DNA of 64,000 bases from Thiopontia sp964344135 (GTDB lineage Bacteria; Pseudomonadota; Gammaproteobacteria; GCF-002020875). Below the pieces are notes generated by a model. The model did no database searches and had not been told where the DNA came from. It saw only the letters and a list, made by a program, of their open reading frames with translations. Numbering within the stretch: position 1 is the stretch's first letter; every line of letters starts with the position of its first letter. The DNA lies in assembly GCA_964344135.1 (NCBI GenBank), contig CAYFMF010000002.1:25629-89628 (forward strand), written 5' to 3'. Of the stretch, positions 39,765 to 47,676 are shown piece after piece. The position numbers were made by a program, and so were the translations under genes.

Positions 39765-40592
39765 TTAGTGCTGGCAGCGGGGGCAGTACCAGGTGGAGCG
39801 TTGCCCCTGGACAATCCGTCGGATCGCCCTGCCACATGTTGTACACGGCTCCATATCCCGCCCATAGACGGAGAGTTGCTGCCGGAAATAGCCGGGACGC
39901 CCCTCACTGTTGCGAAAGTCCTGCAGGGTGGTCCCTCCCTGCTCGATGGCGCTGGTCAGGGTCTCCTGGATCGCCTCGGCAAGCCGATGGTAGCGCTCTC
40001 TCGAGATTCGGTGGCAGCCTCTTCGGGGGTGGATCCCGCTGAGAAAGAGGGCCTCGCAGGCGTAGATGTTGCCGACACCAGTAATGACCTTCTGGTCCAT
40101 GATGAATGACTTGATCGGACCTCTGCGCCTTCTCGAGAGCGCATGGAGGTGGTCGCCAACGCTCTGCGCAGAGTGGCCCTGGAGAACGGGCTCAATCCCC
40201 AGTCTCTGCAACAGGGGGTGCTGCTCAATGGGCTTCCGGGTATGGAGAACAGCGCCGAAGCGGCGCGGATCGCGGAATCTCAGCACCACCCCATTGCCAA
40301 GGAGCAGGTCAACATGGTCATGCCTCTTCACAGGGGTCTCCCGGTCAACCACCCTGAGTGTTCCACTCATTCCCAGGTGGATAATGATTGTCCCCCGATC
40401 GGTCTCCAGCAGCAGATATTTTGCCCGGCGCCTGATGTGGCTGATCATGGCGCCCTCTACCCGGCTACCGATATCCCTGGGGACCGGCCAGCGCAGGGCG
40501 TTCTGTCGGACAACAACCTGGATGATGGTCTGACCACTGGCGGCGGGCTCTATTCCTCTGCGTGTGGTCTCAACCTCTGGGAGTTCAGGCAT
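39765..40592 (-). CDS. mutM: Formamidopyrimidine-DNA glycosylase
   Basis: MutM (Fpg) removes 8-oxoguanine and formamidopyrimidines. The N-terminal PELPEVETTRRGIEP gives the catalytic Pro2/Glu3 (Glu4 of the family count) and the N-terminal amine; the helix-two-turn-helix region includes KSFIMDQKVITGVGNIYACE near residue 157. The C-terminal zinc finger CTTCGRAIRRIV...CPRC lies near residues 249-272. The 275-residue length is normal. It is divergent from the hydantoinase-like gene with one of the nested palindromes between them. Confidence 0.97.
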   Translation of the reverse strand: MPELPEVETTRRGIEPAASGQTIIQVVVRQNALRWPVPRDIGSRVEGAMISHIRRRAKYLLLETDRGTIIIHLGMSGTLRVVDRETPVKRHDHVDLLLGNGVVLRFRDPRRFGAVLHTRKPIEQHPLLQRLGIEPVLQGHSAQSVGDHLHALSRRRRGPIKSFIMDQKVITGVGNIYACEALFLSGIHPRRGCHRISRERYHRLAEAIQETLTSAIEQGGTTLQDFRNSEGRPGYFRQQLSVYGRDMEPCTTCGRAIRRIVQGQRSTWYCPRCQH

Positions 40593-40648
40593 AATAGAAG
40601 GTCAAATTTGTTGTTATGGTTGTGGTGCACTTGTAACCGTTCAAATCG

Positions 40649-40737
40649 CTTTCGTACAGTTCAAGAGCAAGGCAGAAAATGTGAGTTTACAAGGGTAAAT
40701 GGCCATTTTCTAACACAGCTATTGGGCTGTACGAAAG
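40649..40737 (+). repeat. Nested palindrome, copy 1 (89 bp), upstream of the hydantoinase-like gene
   Basis: The outer arms CTTTCGTACAG (40649-40659) and CTGTACGAAAG (40727-40737) match perfectly and extend inward through TTCAA/TTGGG with two G-T pairs. A middle stem AGAAAATG/CATTTTCT (40674-40681, 40704-40711) and an inner stem TTTAC/GTAAA (40686-40699) follow. Blocks shared with copy 2 at 44417 are GAGCAAGGCAG, AAATGTGAGTTTACAA and GCTATTGG. It ends 16 nt before the ATG of the next gene and supplies an AGGTGAG that could serve as its ribosome site. Confidence 0.85.
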
Positions 40738-40753
40738 TGAGGTGAGTGGTTAG

Positions 40754-42721
40754 ATGATTCTGGGTGTCGATACGGGTGGAACCTTCACCGATTTCGTGTT
40801 GTGGGATGGAGAGCGTCTCCAGATCCACAAGGTGCTGTCGACCCCGGAGGCTCCCGAGCGGGCCATTCTGCAGGGGATTGAGGAGCTTGCTGCCCCGCTT
40901 GATGGATTGACGATTATCCATGGCTCCACGGTTGCCACCAACGCGGTACTGGAGGAGAAGGGTGCACGTACCCTGTTGATTACCAACCGCGGATTTGGTG
41001 ATCTGCTGACCATTGGGCGCCAGGCCCGGCAGGAGCTCTACAACCTGCAGCCAGAGATCATGGCACCACCCGTTCCGGAGAGAGACTGCCTGGAGACCGG
41101 GGGGCGCGTCAATGCTGTCGGGGAGGTGGTTGAGCCGCTGACGGAGGAGGATCTGGAGGGGCTCAGGAGGCAGGTTGAGCAACGGAATCCCGAGGCGGTT
41201 GCGATCAACCTGCTCTTCTCCTTTCTCAATCCTGACAGTGAGATGGAGATTGAGTCCATCCTTCCAAAGGGGCTCTTTGTCTCCCGCTCCTCAAGGGTAC
41301 TGCCGGAGTATCGTGAGTATGAACGGGGCATTACCACCTGGCTCAACAGCTATGTGGGACCACTGGTTGAGGGTTATCTGCAGCGTCTGGAGCAGGGGGT
41401 TGAGGGGGCACAGCTCTCTGTCATGCAATCCTCGGGAACCACGATATCGGCCGCTCAGGCAGGATCCGGTGCGGTCCACATGCTGTTATCCGGCCCGGCA
41501 GGTGGGTTGGCGGCCGCCCACTACCTGGGACAGCAGCTTGGGCGCGAGCAGCTCCTCACCTTTGATATGGGTGGAACCTCAACCGATGTCGCGCTGATTG
41601 ATGGGGGGGTCCGCCTCACCTCGGAGGGGAGGATTGGCCGTTTCCCAGTGGCTGTGCCCATGGTGGACATGCACACCATTGGTGCCGGCGGAGGATCGAT
41701 TGCGCATGTGGATGAGGGGGGGATGCTGCAGGTGGGCCCCGAGTCTGCCGGTGCCTCACCGGGGCCGGCCTGTTACGGAAAGGGAGGGGTCGAGGCGAGC
41801 GTTACGGATGCCAACCTGGTGTTGGGCAGGCTATTGCCAGAGGCCTTTCTGGGGGGAGGAATGGTGCTGGATTCCGGGGCCGCCGAGTGTGCGGTGGGCG
41901 GAGTGGCAAGGGATCTGGAGTGCTCCATGAGCGAGGCCGCCGAGGGGATTATCCGGGTCGCCAATGAGCATATGTCACATGCGCTGCGTGTCATTTCGGT
42001 ACAGCGCGGGATCGATCCGCGAGGTTTTACACTGACCTCCTTTGGCGGGGCGGGTGGTCTCCATGTCTGTGCGCTGGCAGAGTCGCTTGGGCTGCGTCAT
42101 GCAATGATCCCCATTCATGGCGGGGTGCTCTCTGCGCTTGGGATGCTGGTTGCCCCCCGGGGTCGGGAGCTCTCAAGGTCAATGGTGATGCCACTCGCTG
42201 AGCAGGGTGATGCGTTGATGGAGCTGGCATTCGGCAGGCTGGAGCAGCAGGGGATCCTGGCCCTTGTCAGGGAGGGGGTGGCGGAGCAGAGGATCGATAC
42301 CGTTAGAACGGTTGATCTCCGTTATCGGGGGCAGTCCTTTACGCTGAATGTCGGGTGGGAGAGTTGCAGTGCGGTGGAGGAGGGGTTCCACCGGGCCCAC
42401 CAGGAGCGATATGGCCACTGCTTTGAGTTTCCGGTCGAGCTGGTCAACCTTCGGGTGGTGGTTCGGGAGCGGCTGGAGTCACCGACTCTGCTGCAGGGGG
42501 AGAGGCCTGATGAACCGCATGAGACCGGGCGAACCCTGTTGGTGGGGATTGGTGAGGTTCCGGTCTACCGGCGGCAGCAGTTGGCAACAGGGGATACGGT
42601 GCAGGGGCCGGCACTGATTACGGAACAGGTCTCCACCTCACTGATTGCAGAGGGGTGGAGCTGTGAGGTGGATGCAAGCGGGACACTGCTGCTGGAGCGA
42701 GGCCAGTCCGATACAGGGTGA
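40754..42721 (+). CDS. Hydantoinase/oxoprolinase-family ATPase (HyuA type)
   Basis: The 655-residue protein belongs to the hydantoinase A/5-oxoprolinase family, which uses ATP to open lactam rings. GVDTGGTFTDFVLW (residues 4-17) and LTFDMGGTSTDVALID (near 270) are the two actin-like phosphate loops. HGSTVATNAVLEEKGARTLL near residue 56 and GPACYGKGG near residue 335 are further signatures. The HyuB subunit that usually follows is absent: the next sequence is a bidirectional terminator and ribosomal genes. It could work alone, or with a HyuB elsewhere; the substrate cannot be told. Preceded at 16 nt by the first nested palindrome. Confidence 0.85.
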   Translation: MILGVDTGGTFTDFVLWDGERLQIHKVLSTPEAPERAILQGIEELAAPLDGLTIIHGSTVATNAVLEEKGARTLLITNRGFGDLLTIGRQARQELYNLQPEIMAPPVPERDCLETGGRVNAVGEVVEPLTEEDLEGLRRQVEQRNPEAVAINLLFSFLNPDSEMEIESILPKGLFVSRSSRVLPEYREYERGITTWLNSYVGPLVEGYLQRLEQGVEGAQLSVMQSSGTTISAAQAGSGAVHMLLSGPAGGLAAAHYLGQQLGREQLLTFDMGGTSTDVALIDGGVRLTSEGRIGRFPVAVPMVDMHTIGAGGGSIAHVDEGGMLQVGPESAGASPGPACYGKGGVEASVTDANLVLGRLLPEAFLGGGMVLDSGAAECAVGGVARDLECSMSEAAEGIIRVANEHMSHALRVISVQRGIDPRGFTLTSFGGAGGLHVCALAESLGLRHAMIPIHGGVLSALGMLVAPRGRELSRSMVMPLAEQGDALMELAFGRLEQQGILALVREGVAEQRIDTVRTVDLRYRGQSFTLNVGWESCSAVEEGFHRAHQERYGHCFEFPVELVNLRVVVRERLESPTLLQGERPDEPHETGRTLLVGIGEVPVYRRQQLATGDTVQGPALITEQVSTSLIAEGWSCEVDASGTLLLERGQSDTG

Positions 42722-42754
42722 TGTGTCCATGCTGCTCTTCAATAGGAAAACGCA

Positions 42755-42785
42755 CAAAAAAGCCCGCAACATGCGGGCTTTTTTG
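42755..42785. terminator. Bidirectional intrinsic terminator
   Basis: AGCCCGC-AACAT-GCGGGCT (42761-42779) is a perfect 7-bp stem with six A before and six T after, so it can end transcription from the hydantoinase-like gene on the plus strand and from rpmB-rpmG on the minus strand. Confidence 0.9.
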
Positions 42786-42801
42786 CGATTATGACGCCAT
42801 T

Positions 42802-42957
42802 TTACTTGATCTTCGCCTCTTTGAAGATCACGTGCTTGCGTACCCTGGGATCATACTTCTTGATCTCCATCTTCTCGGGCATGGTGCGCTTGTTCTTGGT
42901 TGTGGTGTAGTAGTATCCAGTCCCTGCTGAAGATACCAGTTTGATCTTGTCACGCAT
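42802..42957 (-). CDS. rpmG: 50S ribosomal protein L33
   Basis: The 51-residue frame from the ATG at 42957 to the TAA at 42802 reads MRDKIKLVSSAGTGYYYTT then KNKRTMPEKMEIKKYDPRVR, the standard L33 sequence with the K-x-R and YDP-x-x-R-x-H elements. No zinc CxxC pairs are present, so it is the zinc-independent form, which suits zinc limitation. It follows rpmB by 54 bp, as in E. coli rpmBG. Confidence 0.96.
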   Translation of the reverse strand: MRDKIKLVSSAGTGYYYTTTKNKRTMPEKMEIKKYDPRVRKHVIFKEAKIK

Positions 42958-43011
42958 GGTAGTTGATCCTTATCCTTAGATGACTGCGAAAGCTATTGAG
43001 CAGCCGTAGTG

Positions 43012-43248
43012 TTAAACCTTCTCGCCACGGGCACGGATCTCTGCCAGTACGGCATCAATACCCTTCTTGTCGATAATGCGCATGCCCTTGCTGGAGAGGC
43101 GCAGCCTGACCCAGCGGTTCTCACTCTCCACCCAGAAACGGTGAGTGTGGAGGTTAGGAAGAAAACGGCGACGCGTCTTGTTATGTGCGTGTGACACATT
43201 GTTGCCCGTAATGGGGCGCTTGCCGGTCACCTGACATACTCTGGACAT
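43012..43248 (-). CDS. rpmB: 50S ribosomal protein L28
   Basis: The ATG at 43248 gives 78 residues beginning MSRVCQVTGKRPITGNNVSH, the L28 signature; an in-frame extension to 43320 is not needed. One Cys is present, but not the CxxC pairs of the zinc-binding form. It is the first gene of the rpmB-rpmG pair, with a sigma-70 promoter 44 bp upstream at 43292-43320. Confidence 0.97.
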   Translation of the reverse strand: MSRVCQVTGKRPITGNNVSHAHNKTRRRFLPNLHTHRFWVESENRWVRLRLSSKGMRIIDKKGIDAVLAEIRARGEKV

Positions 43249-43291
43249 GACAACTCTCCAAAAAAATCTGTGCTTACAAAAAAGAGCGCGA

Positions 43292-43320
43292 ATTGTGCCA
43301 AAGATTGGCGCGGCAGGCAA
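43292..43320 (-). promoter_or_regulatory. Sigma-70 promoter of rpmB-rpmG
   Basis: On the minus strand, TTGCCT (43320-43315) and CACAAT (43297-43292) are 17 bp apart. Transcription would start near 43285, giving a leader of about 37 nt. Confidence 0.5.
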
Positions 43321-43396
43321 CCGCTATCTCTCAAAATTTGTTGCCGTTGTGGCGATTCCGGGGTGATTGGGGCGTACAAGATGGCCAATAACCCCG

Positions 43397-43402
43397 TATA
43401 AT
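43397..43402 (+). promoter_or_regulatory. Possible -10 element for ilvE
   Basis: TATAAT lies 48 bp upstream of the ilvE start, flanked by the inverted bases CCCC and GGGG. The 17-bp-spaced upstream hexamer (GTACAA) is a poor -35 box, so this would need an activator or is only a partial match. Confidence 0.35.
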
Positions 43403-43449
43403 GGGGCGGTTAGCAGAAACGAACGGATGCAGTTCGGGTTTTGGAGAGA

Positions 43450-44376
43450 ATGAAGATGTCAATGGATGATCGTGACGGCGTGATCTGGATGGATGGTGAG
43501 ATGGTGGATTGGCGGGATGCCAAGGTTCACGTGCTCACCCATACACTGCACTATGGGATGGGGGTCTTCGAGGGGATTCGTGCCTACAAGGCGGAGGGTG
43601 GGACAGCCATTTTTCGACTGAAGGAGCATACCGACCGTCTTTTCCGCTCTGCCCATATCATGGATATGGAGATCCCCTGGGGCAAGGATGTCATTAACGA
43701 GGCCACCAGGGCAGCGGTACGCGAAAACGGTCTGGAGAGCGCCTATATCCGCCCAATGGTCTTCTACGGATCCGAGGGGATGGGGCTGCGTGCCGATAAC
43801 CTCAAGGTTCATGTCAGCATTGCTGCCTGGGAGTGGGGTGCCTATCTGGGTGAGGAGAACATGCAGCGGGGAATCCGGATCAAGACCTCCTCCTTTACCC
43901 GTCACCATGTCAACATCACCATGTGCAAGGCAAAGGCCAATGGGCACTATATCAACTCCATGCTGGCACTGAATGAGGCGCTGAAGGATGGCTATGATGA
44001 GGCGCTGTTGCTGGATGTGGATGGGTTTGTTGCCGAGGGGAGCGGAGAGAACCTCTTTGTGGTGCGTAATGGAGTGATCTACACCCCGGAACTGACCTCT
44101 GCTCTGGATGGGATCACCCGACAGGTATTGATGGCCCTGGCGGGGAAGATCGGAGTTGAGGTGCGGGAGAAGCGGATTACCCGTGATGAGGTCTATACGG
44201 CCGATGAGGCCTTCTTTACCGGTACCGCTGCAGAGGTGACCCCGATTCGGGAGCTGGATAATCGTGCAATTGGGAACGGTTCTCGTGGCCCGATCACCGA
44301 GCAGCTACAGACGATGTACTTTGATCTGGTCCATGGGCGACTGGATGGATATGAGGATTGGCTGGATTACATCTAA
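43450..44376 (+). CDS. ilvE: Branched-chain amino acid aminotransferase
   Basis: IlvE is the PLP enzyme that makes Val, Leu and Ile from their keto acids. The protein of about 308 residues begins near MKMSMDDRDGVIWMDGEMV, has THTLHYGMGVFEGIRAY near residue 31, ITMCKAKANGHYINSMLAL near residue 154 (containing the catalytic Lys) and FFTGTAAEVTPIRELDNR near residue 256. The ATG at 43450 is close behind GGAGAG; another ATG at 43456 and a TTG at 43441 are possible. The gene is monocistronic; the second nested palindrome follows it after 40 bp. Confidence 0.96.
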   Translation: MKMSMDDRDGVIWMDGEMVDWRDAKVHVLTHTLHYGMGVFEGIRAYKAEGGTAIFRLKEHTDRLFRSAHIMDMEIPWGKDVINEATRAAVRENGLESAYIRPMVFYGSEGMGLRADNLKVHVSIAAWEWGAYLGEENMQRGIRIKTSSFTRHHVNITMCKAKANGHYINSMLALNEALKDGYDEALLLDVDGFVAEGSGENLFVVRNGVIYTPELTSALDGITRQVLMALAGKIGVEVREKRITRDEVYTADEAFFTGTAAEVTPIRELDNRAIGNGSRGPITEQLQTMYFDLVHGRLDGYEDWLDYI

Positions 44377-44416
44377 GTGGATTTGCATTTGTCCCTATAT
44401 AGGCTGTCAGGTTGTT

Positions 44417-44501
44417 CTTGTATGGTCCAGGAGCAAGGCAGTAAATGTGAGTTTACAAATGTAACTGTCCATTTTTTAACGCGGCTATTGGACCGTACAA
44501 G
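44417..44501 (+). repeat. Nested palindrome, copy 2 (85 bp), upstream of ugd
   Basis: The outer arms CTTGTATGGTCCA (44417-44429) and TGGACCGTACAAG (44489-44501) pair with one G-T; several pairs differ from copy 1 on both sides of the stem, so pairing is kept by compensatory change. The middle stem (44440-44447 with 44470-44477) has two mismatches, and the inner TTAC/GTAA stem is kept. It ends 16 nt before the ugd ATG, the same place as in copy 1 at 40649. Confidence 0.85.
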
Positions 44502-44517
44502 AGTGAGATAGCAGTTT

Positions 44518-45687
44518 ATGAAGATAGCAATTGCCGGTACCGGCTATGTCGGACTCTCCAATGCGGTACTGCTGGCTCAGCACAATAATGTGGTGGCGCT
44601 CGACATCATTCCCGAGAAGATCGAGATGCTCAATCGCGGGGAGTCCCCAATTGTTGATGAGGAGATTGAGGCGTTCCTGCAGAGCCGGGATCTCGATTTC
44701 CGGGCCACCCTGGACAAGGAGGAGGCCTACCAGGGGGCGGATTTCGTCATTATCGCCACTCCTACCGACTACGATCCAGAGAGTAACTACTTCAATACGG
44801 GATCGATCGAGGCGGTGATCCAGGATGTAATGGAGAGTAACCCTGATGCAGTGATGGTGATCAAGTCCACTGTGCCGGTGGGGTACACACACAAGGTCAG
44901 GGAGCAGTTTGGCTGTGACAATATCCTCTTCTCCCCGGAGTTCCTGCGGGAGGGGAGGGCGCTCTACGACAATCTCCACCCCTCACGCATCATTGTGGGT
45001 GAACAGTCCGAGCGGGCCAGAAAGTTTGCCGATCTGCTGGTTGAGGGGGCAGAAAAAACCGATATTCCCGTCCTCTTTACCCACTCCACCGAGGCGGAGG
45101 CGGTCAAGCTCTTCTCCAACACCTACCTGGCGATGCGGGTTGCCTACTTCAATGAGCTCGATACCTATGCCCAGGTGCATGGCCTTGACAGCAGACAGAT
45201 CATTGAGGGGGTTGGGCTGGATCCAAGAATCGGCACCCACTACAACAACCCCTCCTTCGGCTATGGGGGCTACTGCCTCCCCAAGGACACCAAGCAGCTG
45301 CGGGCCAACTACCAGGATGTTCCCAACAACCTGATTCGTGCCATTGTGGAGGCCAACACCACCCGCAAGGACTTTATTGCCGACACAATTCTTGCCAGAA
45401 CCCCAGAGGTGGTTGGGGTCTATCGCCTGATCATGAAGAGTGGCTCCGACAACTTCCGCGCCTCCTCGATCCAGGGGATCATGAAGCGGATCAAGGCGAA
45501 GGGAATCGAGGTGGTGATCTATGAACCGGTGCTGGAGGAGGATGAGTTCTACCACTCAAGGGTGATCCGGGATCTGGAATCCTTCAAGCAGCAGTCGGAT
45601 GTGATCATCGCCAACCGTCTCTCGGATGAGATTCTCGATGTGGAGGAGAAGGTGGTTACCCGTGATCTTTTCGGTAGTGATAGTTGA
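44518..45687 (+). CDS. ugd: UDP-glucose 6-dehydrogenase
   Basis: Ugd oxidises UDP-glucose to UDP-glucuronate with two NAD. The 389-residue protein has the NAD loop IAGTGYVGLSNAVLL, IKSTVPVGYT near residue 118, FSPEFLREG near residue 140 and the catalytic Cys in FGYGGYCLPKDTKQL near residue 247. The short length (389) matches the UDP-glucose dehydrogenases common in gammaproteobacterial capsule loci. The UDP-glucuronate 4-epimerase (46058) and UDP-xylose synthase (62990) would use its product. It starts 16 nt after the second nested palindrome. Confidence 0.95.
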   Translation: MKIAIAGTGYVGLSNAVLLAQHNNVVALDIIPEKIEMLNRGESPIVDEEIEAFLQSRDLDFRATLDKEEAYQGADFVIIATPTDYDPESNYFNTGSIEAVIQDVMESNPDAVMVIKSTVPVGYTHKVREQFGCDNILFSPEFLREGRALYDNLHPSRIIVGEQSERARKFADLLVEGAEKTDIPVLFTHSTEAEAVKLFSNTYLAMRVAYFNELDTYAQVHGLDSRQIIEGVGLDPRIGTHYNNPSFGYGGYCLPKDTKQLRANYQDVPNNLIRAIVEANTTRKDFIADTILARTPEVVGVYRLIMKSGSDNFRASSIQGIMKRIKAKGIEVVIYEPVLEEDEFYHSRVIRDLESFKQQSDVIIANRLSDEILDVEEKVVTRDLFGSDS

Positions 45688-45695
45688 TAGTGGTA

Positions 45696-46061
45696 GTGAG
45701 TAGTGTAAGTAGCTATCAGGATTTGGAGATATGGAAGAGGAGTATTTATCTCGTAGAGCAAGTTTATATGCTGGTTAAGCAGTTGCCACGAGAAGAGACC
45801 TATGCGCTATCAGACCAGATGAGAAGGGCTGCGGTCTCCATACCGAGCAACATCGCTGAAGGGGCGAGCAGAAACTCAACCAAAGAGTACATTCAGTTCC
45901 TCTACATAGCGCTAGGATCTGCTGCTGAATTGGAAACACAGTTGATTATTGGAGAAAGAATCGGTTACTTCCGGGCAATTAATGCTATAAAACAATCGCT
46001 TGTTGAAATCAAAAAGATGCTCCATGGCTTGATTTCATCCTTGAAAAGAAAAGAGAGATGA
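45696..46061 (+). CDS. Four-helix-bundle protein (23S rRNA intervening-sequence protein family)
   Basis: The 121-residue product has SYQDLEIWKRSIYLVEQVY at the N-terminus, LSDQMRRAAVSIPSNIAEG near residue 44 and a conserved C-terminal helix, the pattern of the S23/IVP four-helix-bundle family first found as ORFs in 23S rRNA insertions. The role is unknown; members also occur between sugar-nucleotide genes, as here. The start is uncertain: GTG at 45696 gives the usual N-terminus, while TTG 45684 and GTG 45690 are in frame. The gene is clearly AT-richer than ugd and the epimerase around it, and lies between low-complexity stretches rich in TAGTG on the left and ACTAACC on the right, which are roughly inverted copies. 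Confidence 0.85.
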   Translation: MSSVSSYQDLEIWKRSIYLVEQVYMLVKQLPREETYALSDQMRRAAVSIPSNIAEGASRNSTKEYIQFLYIALGSAAELETQLIIGERIGYFRAINAIKQSLVEIKKMLHGLISSLKRKER

Positions 46062-47110
46062 CACTAACCACTAACCACCACACACCATCCACTCACCAGA
46101 ATCGCAAGATTCTGGTAACCGGCGCCGCTGGCTTTATCGGCTCTGCCCTCTCCATCCGCCTGCTGGAGCGGGGGGACGAGGTGGTTGGTATCGACAGCCA
46201 CAACGACTACTACGATCCAGCGCTGAAAGAGGCGCGGCTGGCGCGCCATGCCGACCACCCCAACTACAGCCATATCCGGATGAGTCTGGAGGATCGGGAG
46301 GGGATGGCCGAACTCTTCAAAGAACAGCAGTTCCAGGGAGTGGTCAATCTGGCGGCGCAGGCCGGTGTACGCTACTCACTGGAGAACCCGCTCGCCTATA
46401 TCGACACCAATCTGGTTGGCTTTGGCCATATTCTGGAGGGTTGTCGCCACAACAATGTCGAGCACCTGGTCTACGCCTCCTCCAGTTCGGTCTATGGCTC
46501 CAACACCAGGATGCCCTTTTCGGTACATGACAACGTCAACCACCCGGTCAGCCTCTATGCGGCGACCAAGAAGGCCAATGAGCTGATGGCCCATACCTAC
46601 AGCCATCTCTATGACCTGCCTACCACCGGGCTGAGATTTTTCACTGTGTACGGGCCATGGGATCGCCCCGATATGGCGCTGCAGCGATTTACCCGTGCGA
46701 TTCTGGCGGGAGAGAAGATCCAGGTCTTCAACTACGGCCAGCACCGCCGAGACTTCACCTATATCGATGATATCGTCGAGGGTGTGATTCGGGTGCTGGA
46801 TCGTCCGGCACCACCCAATCCGGAGTGGAGCGGGGACAATCCCGATTCCGCCACCAGCAGGGCACCATGGCGGGTCTACAATATTGGCAACAACAATCCG
46901 GTCGAGCTGATGGACTACATCGAGGCGCTGGAGGAGGCACTGGGTGTCGAGGCCGACAAGGAGCTGCTGCCACTGCAGCCGGGAGACGTGCCGGATACCT
47001 ATGCCGATGTGGATGATCTGGTCCGTGAGTTTGGCTACAAACCCAGCATGTCGGTGAAGCAAGGTGTGAAGAATTTTGCCGAGTGGTATCGTAGCTACCA
47101 TCAGCTTTGA
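46058..47110 (+). CDS. UDP-glucuronate 4-epimerase
   Basis: The 350-residue extended SDR has VTGAAGFIGSALSIRL near residue 20, YASSSSVYGSN near residue 140 and YAATKKANELMAHTYSHLY near residue 168, plus TGLRFFTVYGPWDRPDMA near residue 188. This combination is typical of the WbnF/CapI epimerases that turn UDP-glucuronate into UDP-galacturonate, rather than GalE. Ugd lies just upstream and would supply the substrate; the four-helix-bundle gene separates them and overlaps by 4 nt. The first 15 residues (many Thr and His) are low-complexity and may not be translated. Confidence 0.87.
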   Translation: MTLTTNHHTPSTHQNRKILVTGAAGFIGSALSIRLLERGDEVVGIDSHNDYYDPALKEARLARHADHPNYSHIRMSLEDREGMAELFKEQQFQGVVNLAAQAGVRYSLENPLAYIDTNLVGFGHILEGCRHNNVEHLVYASSSSVYGSNTRMPFSVHDNVNHPVSLYAATKKANELMAHTYSHLYDLPTTGLRFFTVYGPWDRPDMALQRFTRAILAGEKIQVFNYGQHRRDFTYIDDIVEGVIRVLDRPAPPNPEWSGDNPDSATSRAPWRVYNIGNNNPVELMDYIEALEEALGVEADKELLPLQPGDVPDTYADVDDLVREFGYKPSMSVKQGVKNFAEWYRSYHQL

Positions 47111-47121
47111 TTGGGGGGAGT

Positions 47122-47676
47122 ATGTTTCAGACTGTATTGAATGAACATCTTGAGGTGGTCTCGGCCCTTCAGCAGATTGAGGGTGAGATCGGTGTGGCAG
47201 CCCAGAGGATGATCCGGTGCCTGCAGGGTGGCGGCAAGATCCTGTTGATGGGCAATGGTGGCAGTGCCGCTGATGCCCAGCACATCGCTGCCGAGCTTGT
47301 GGTCCGCTACCAGAAAAATCGAAAGGCATTGCCGGCGATTGCACTGACCACAGACAGCTCTATCCTGACGGCTACCGGTAATGATTTCAGTTTTGAGGAG
47401 ATATTCAGTCGCCAGATAGAGGCGCTGGCCCAGCCTGGAGATCTGGTAATCGGGATCTCCACCTCCGGCAACAGCGGTAATGTGGTACGGGCCCTGCAGG
47501 TTGCCCGGGATAGGGGCGCCGATACAGTGGGGTTAACCGGCCGGTCGGAGGGTGCAATCGGTGAGGTTGCCGAACAGACCATTCAGGTTCCATCGACTGT
47601 TACGGCACGTGTCCAGGAGGCCCATATCCTGATTGGCCACTACTGGTGTCAGCAGGTTGAGGAGCAGTGGCAGTGA
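47122..47676 (+). CDS. gmhA: D-sedoheptulose-7-phosphate isomerase
   Basis: GmhA opens the ADP-heptose pathway by making D-glycero-D-manno-heptose-7-phosphate. The protein is 184 residues from the ATG at 47122. The SIS-fold motif GNGGSAADAQHIAAEL lies near residue 48, SSILTATGNDFSFEEIFSRQ near 83 and ISTSGNSGNVVRA near 112. It overlaps hldE by 10 nt, so the two are coupled. Phosphoheptose isomerase paralogues such as DiaA are excluded by the neighbours. Confidence 0.93.
   Translation: MFQTVLNEHLEVVSALQQIEGEIGVAAQRMIRCLQGGGKILLMGNGGSAADAQHIAAELVVRYQKNRKALPAIALTTDSSILTATGNDFSFEEIFSRQIEALAQPGDLVIGISTSGNSGNVVRALQVARDRGADTVGLTGRSEGAIGEVAEQTIQVPSTVTARVQEAHILIGHYWCQQVEEQWQ

Noticed and set aside
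42958..43011. Separate promoter for rpmG
   Set aside because: The 54-bp gap shows no promoter-like pair; cotranscription with rpmB is simpler.
40649..44501. Interpretation of the two palindromes as integron attC sites or CRISPR repeats
   Set aside because: There is no integrase, no R'/R'' core sites and no regular spacing; they lie 3.7 kb apart, before unrelated genes.
46376..47344. Minus-strand open frame opposite the epimerase and gmhA
   Set aside because: It is antisense to two well-supported genes.
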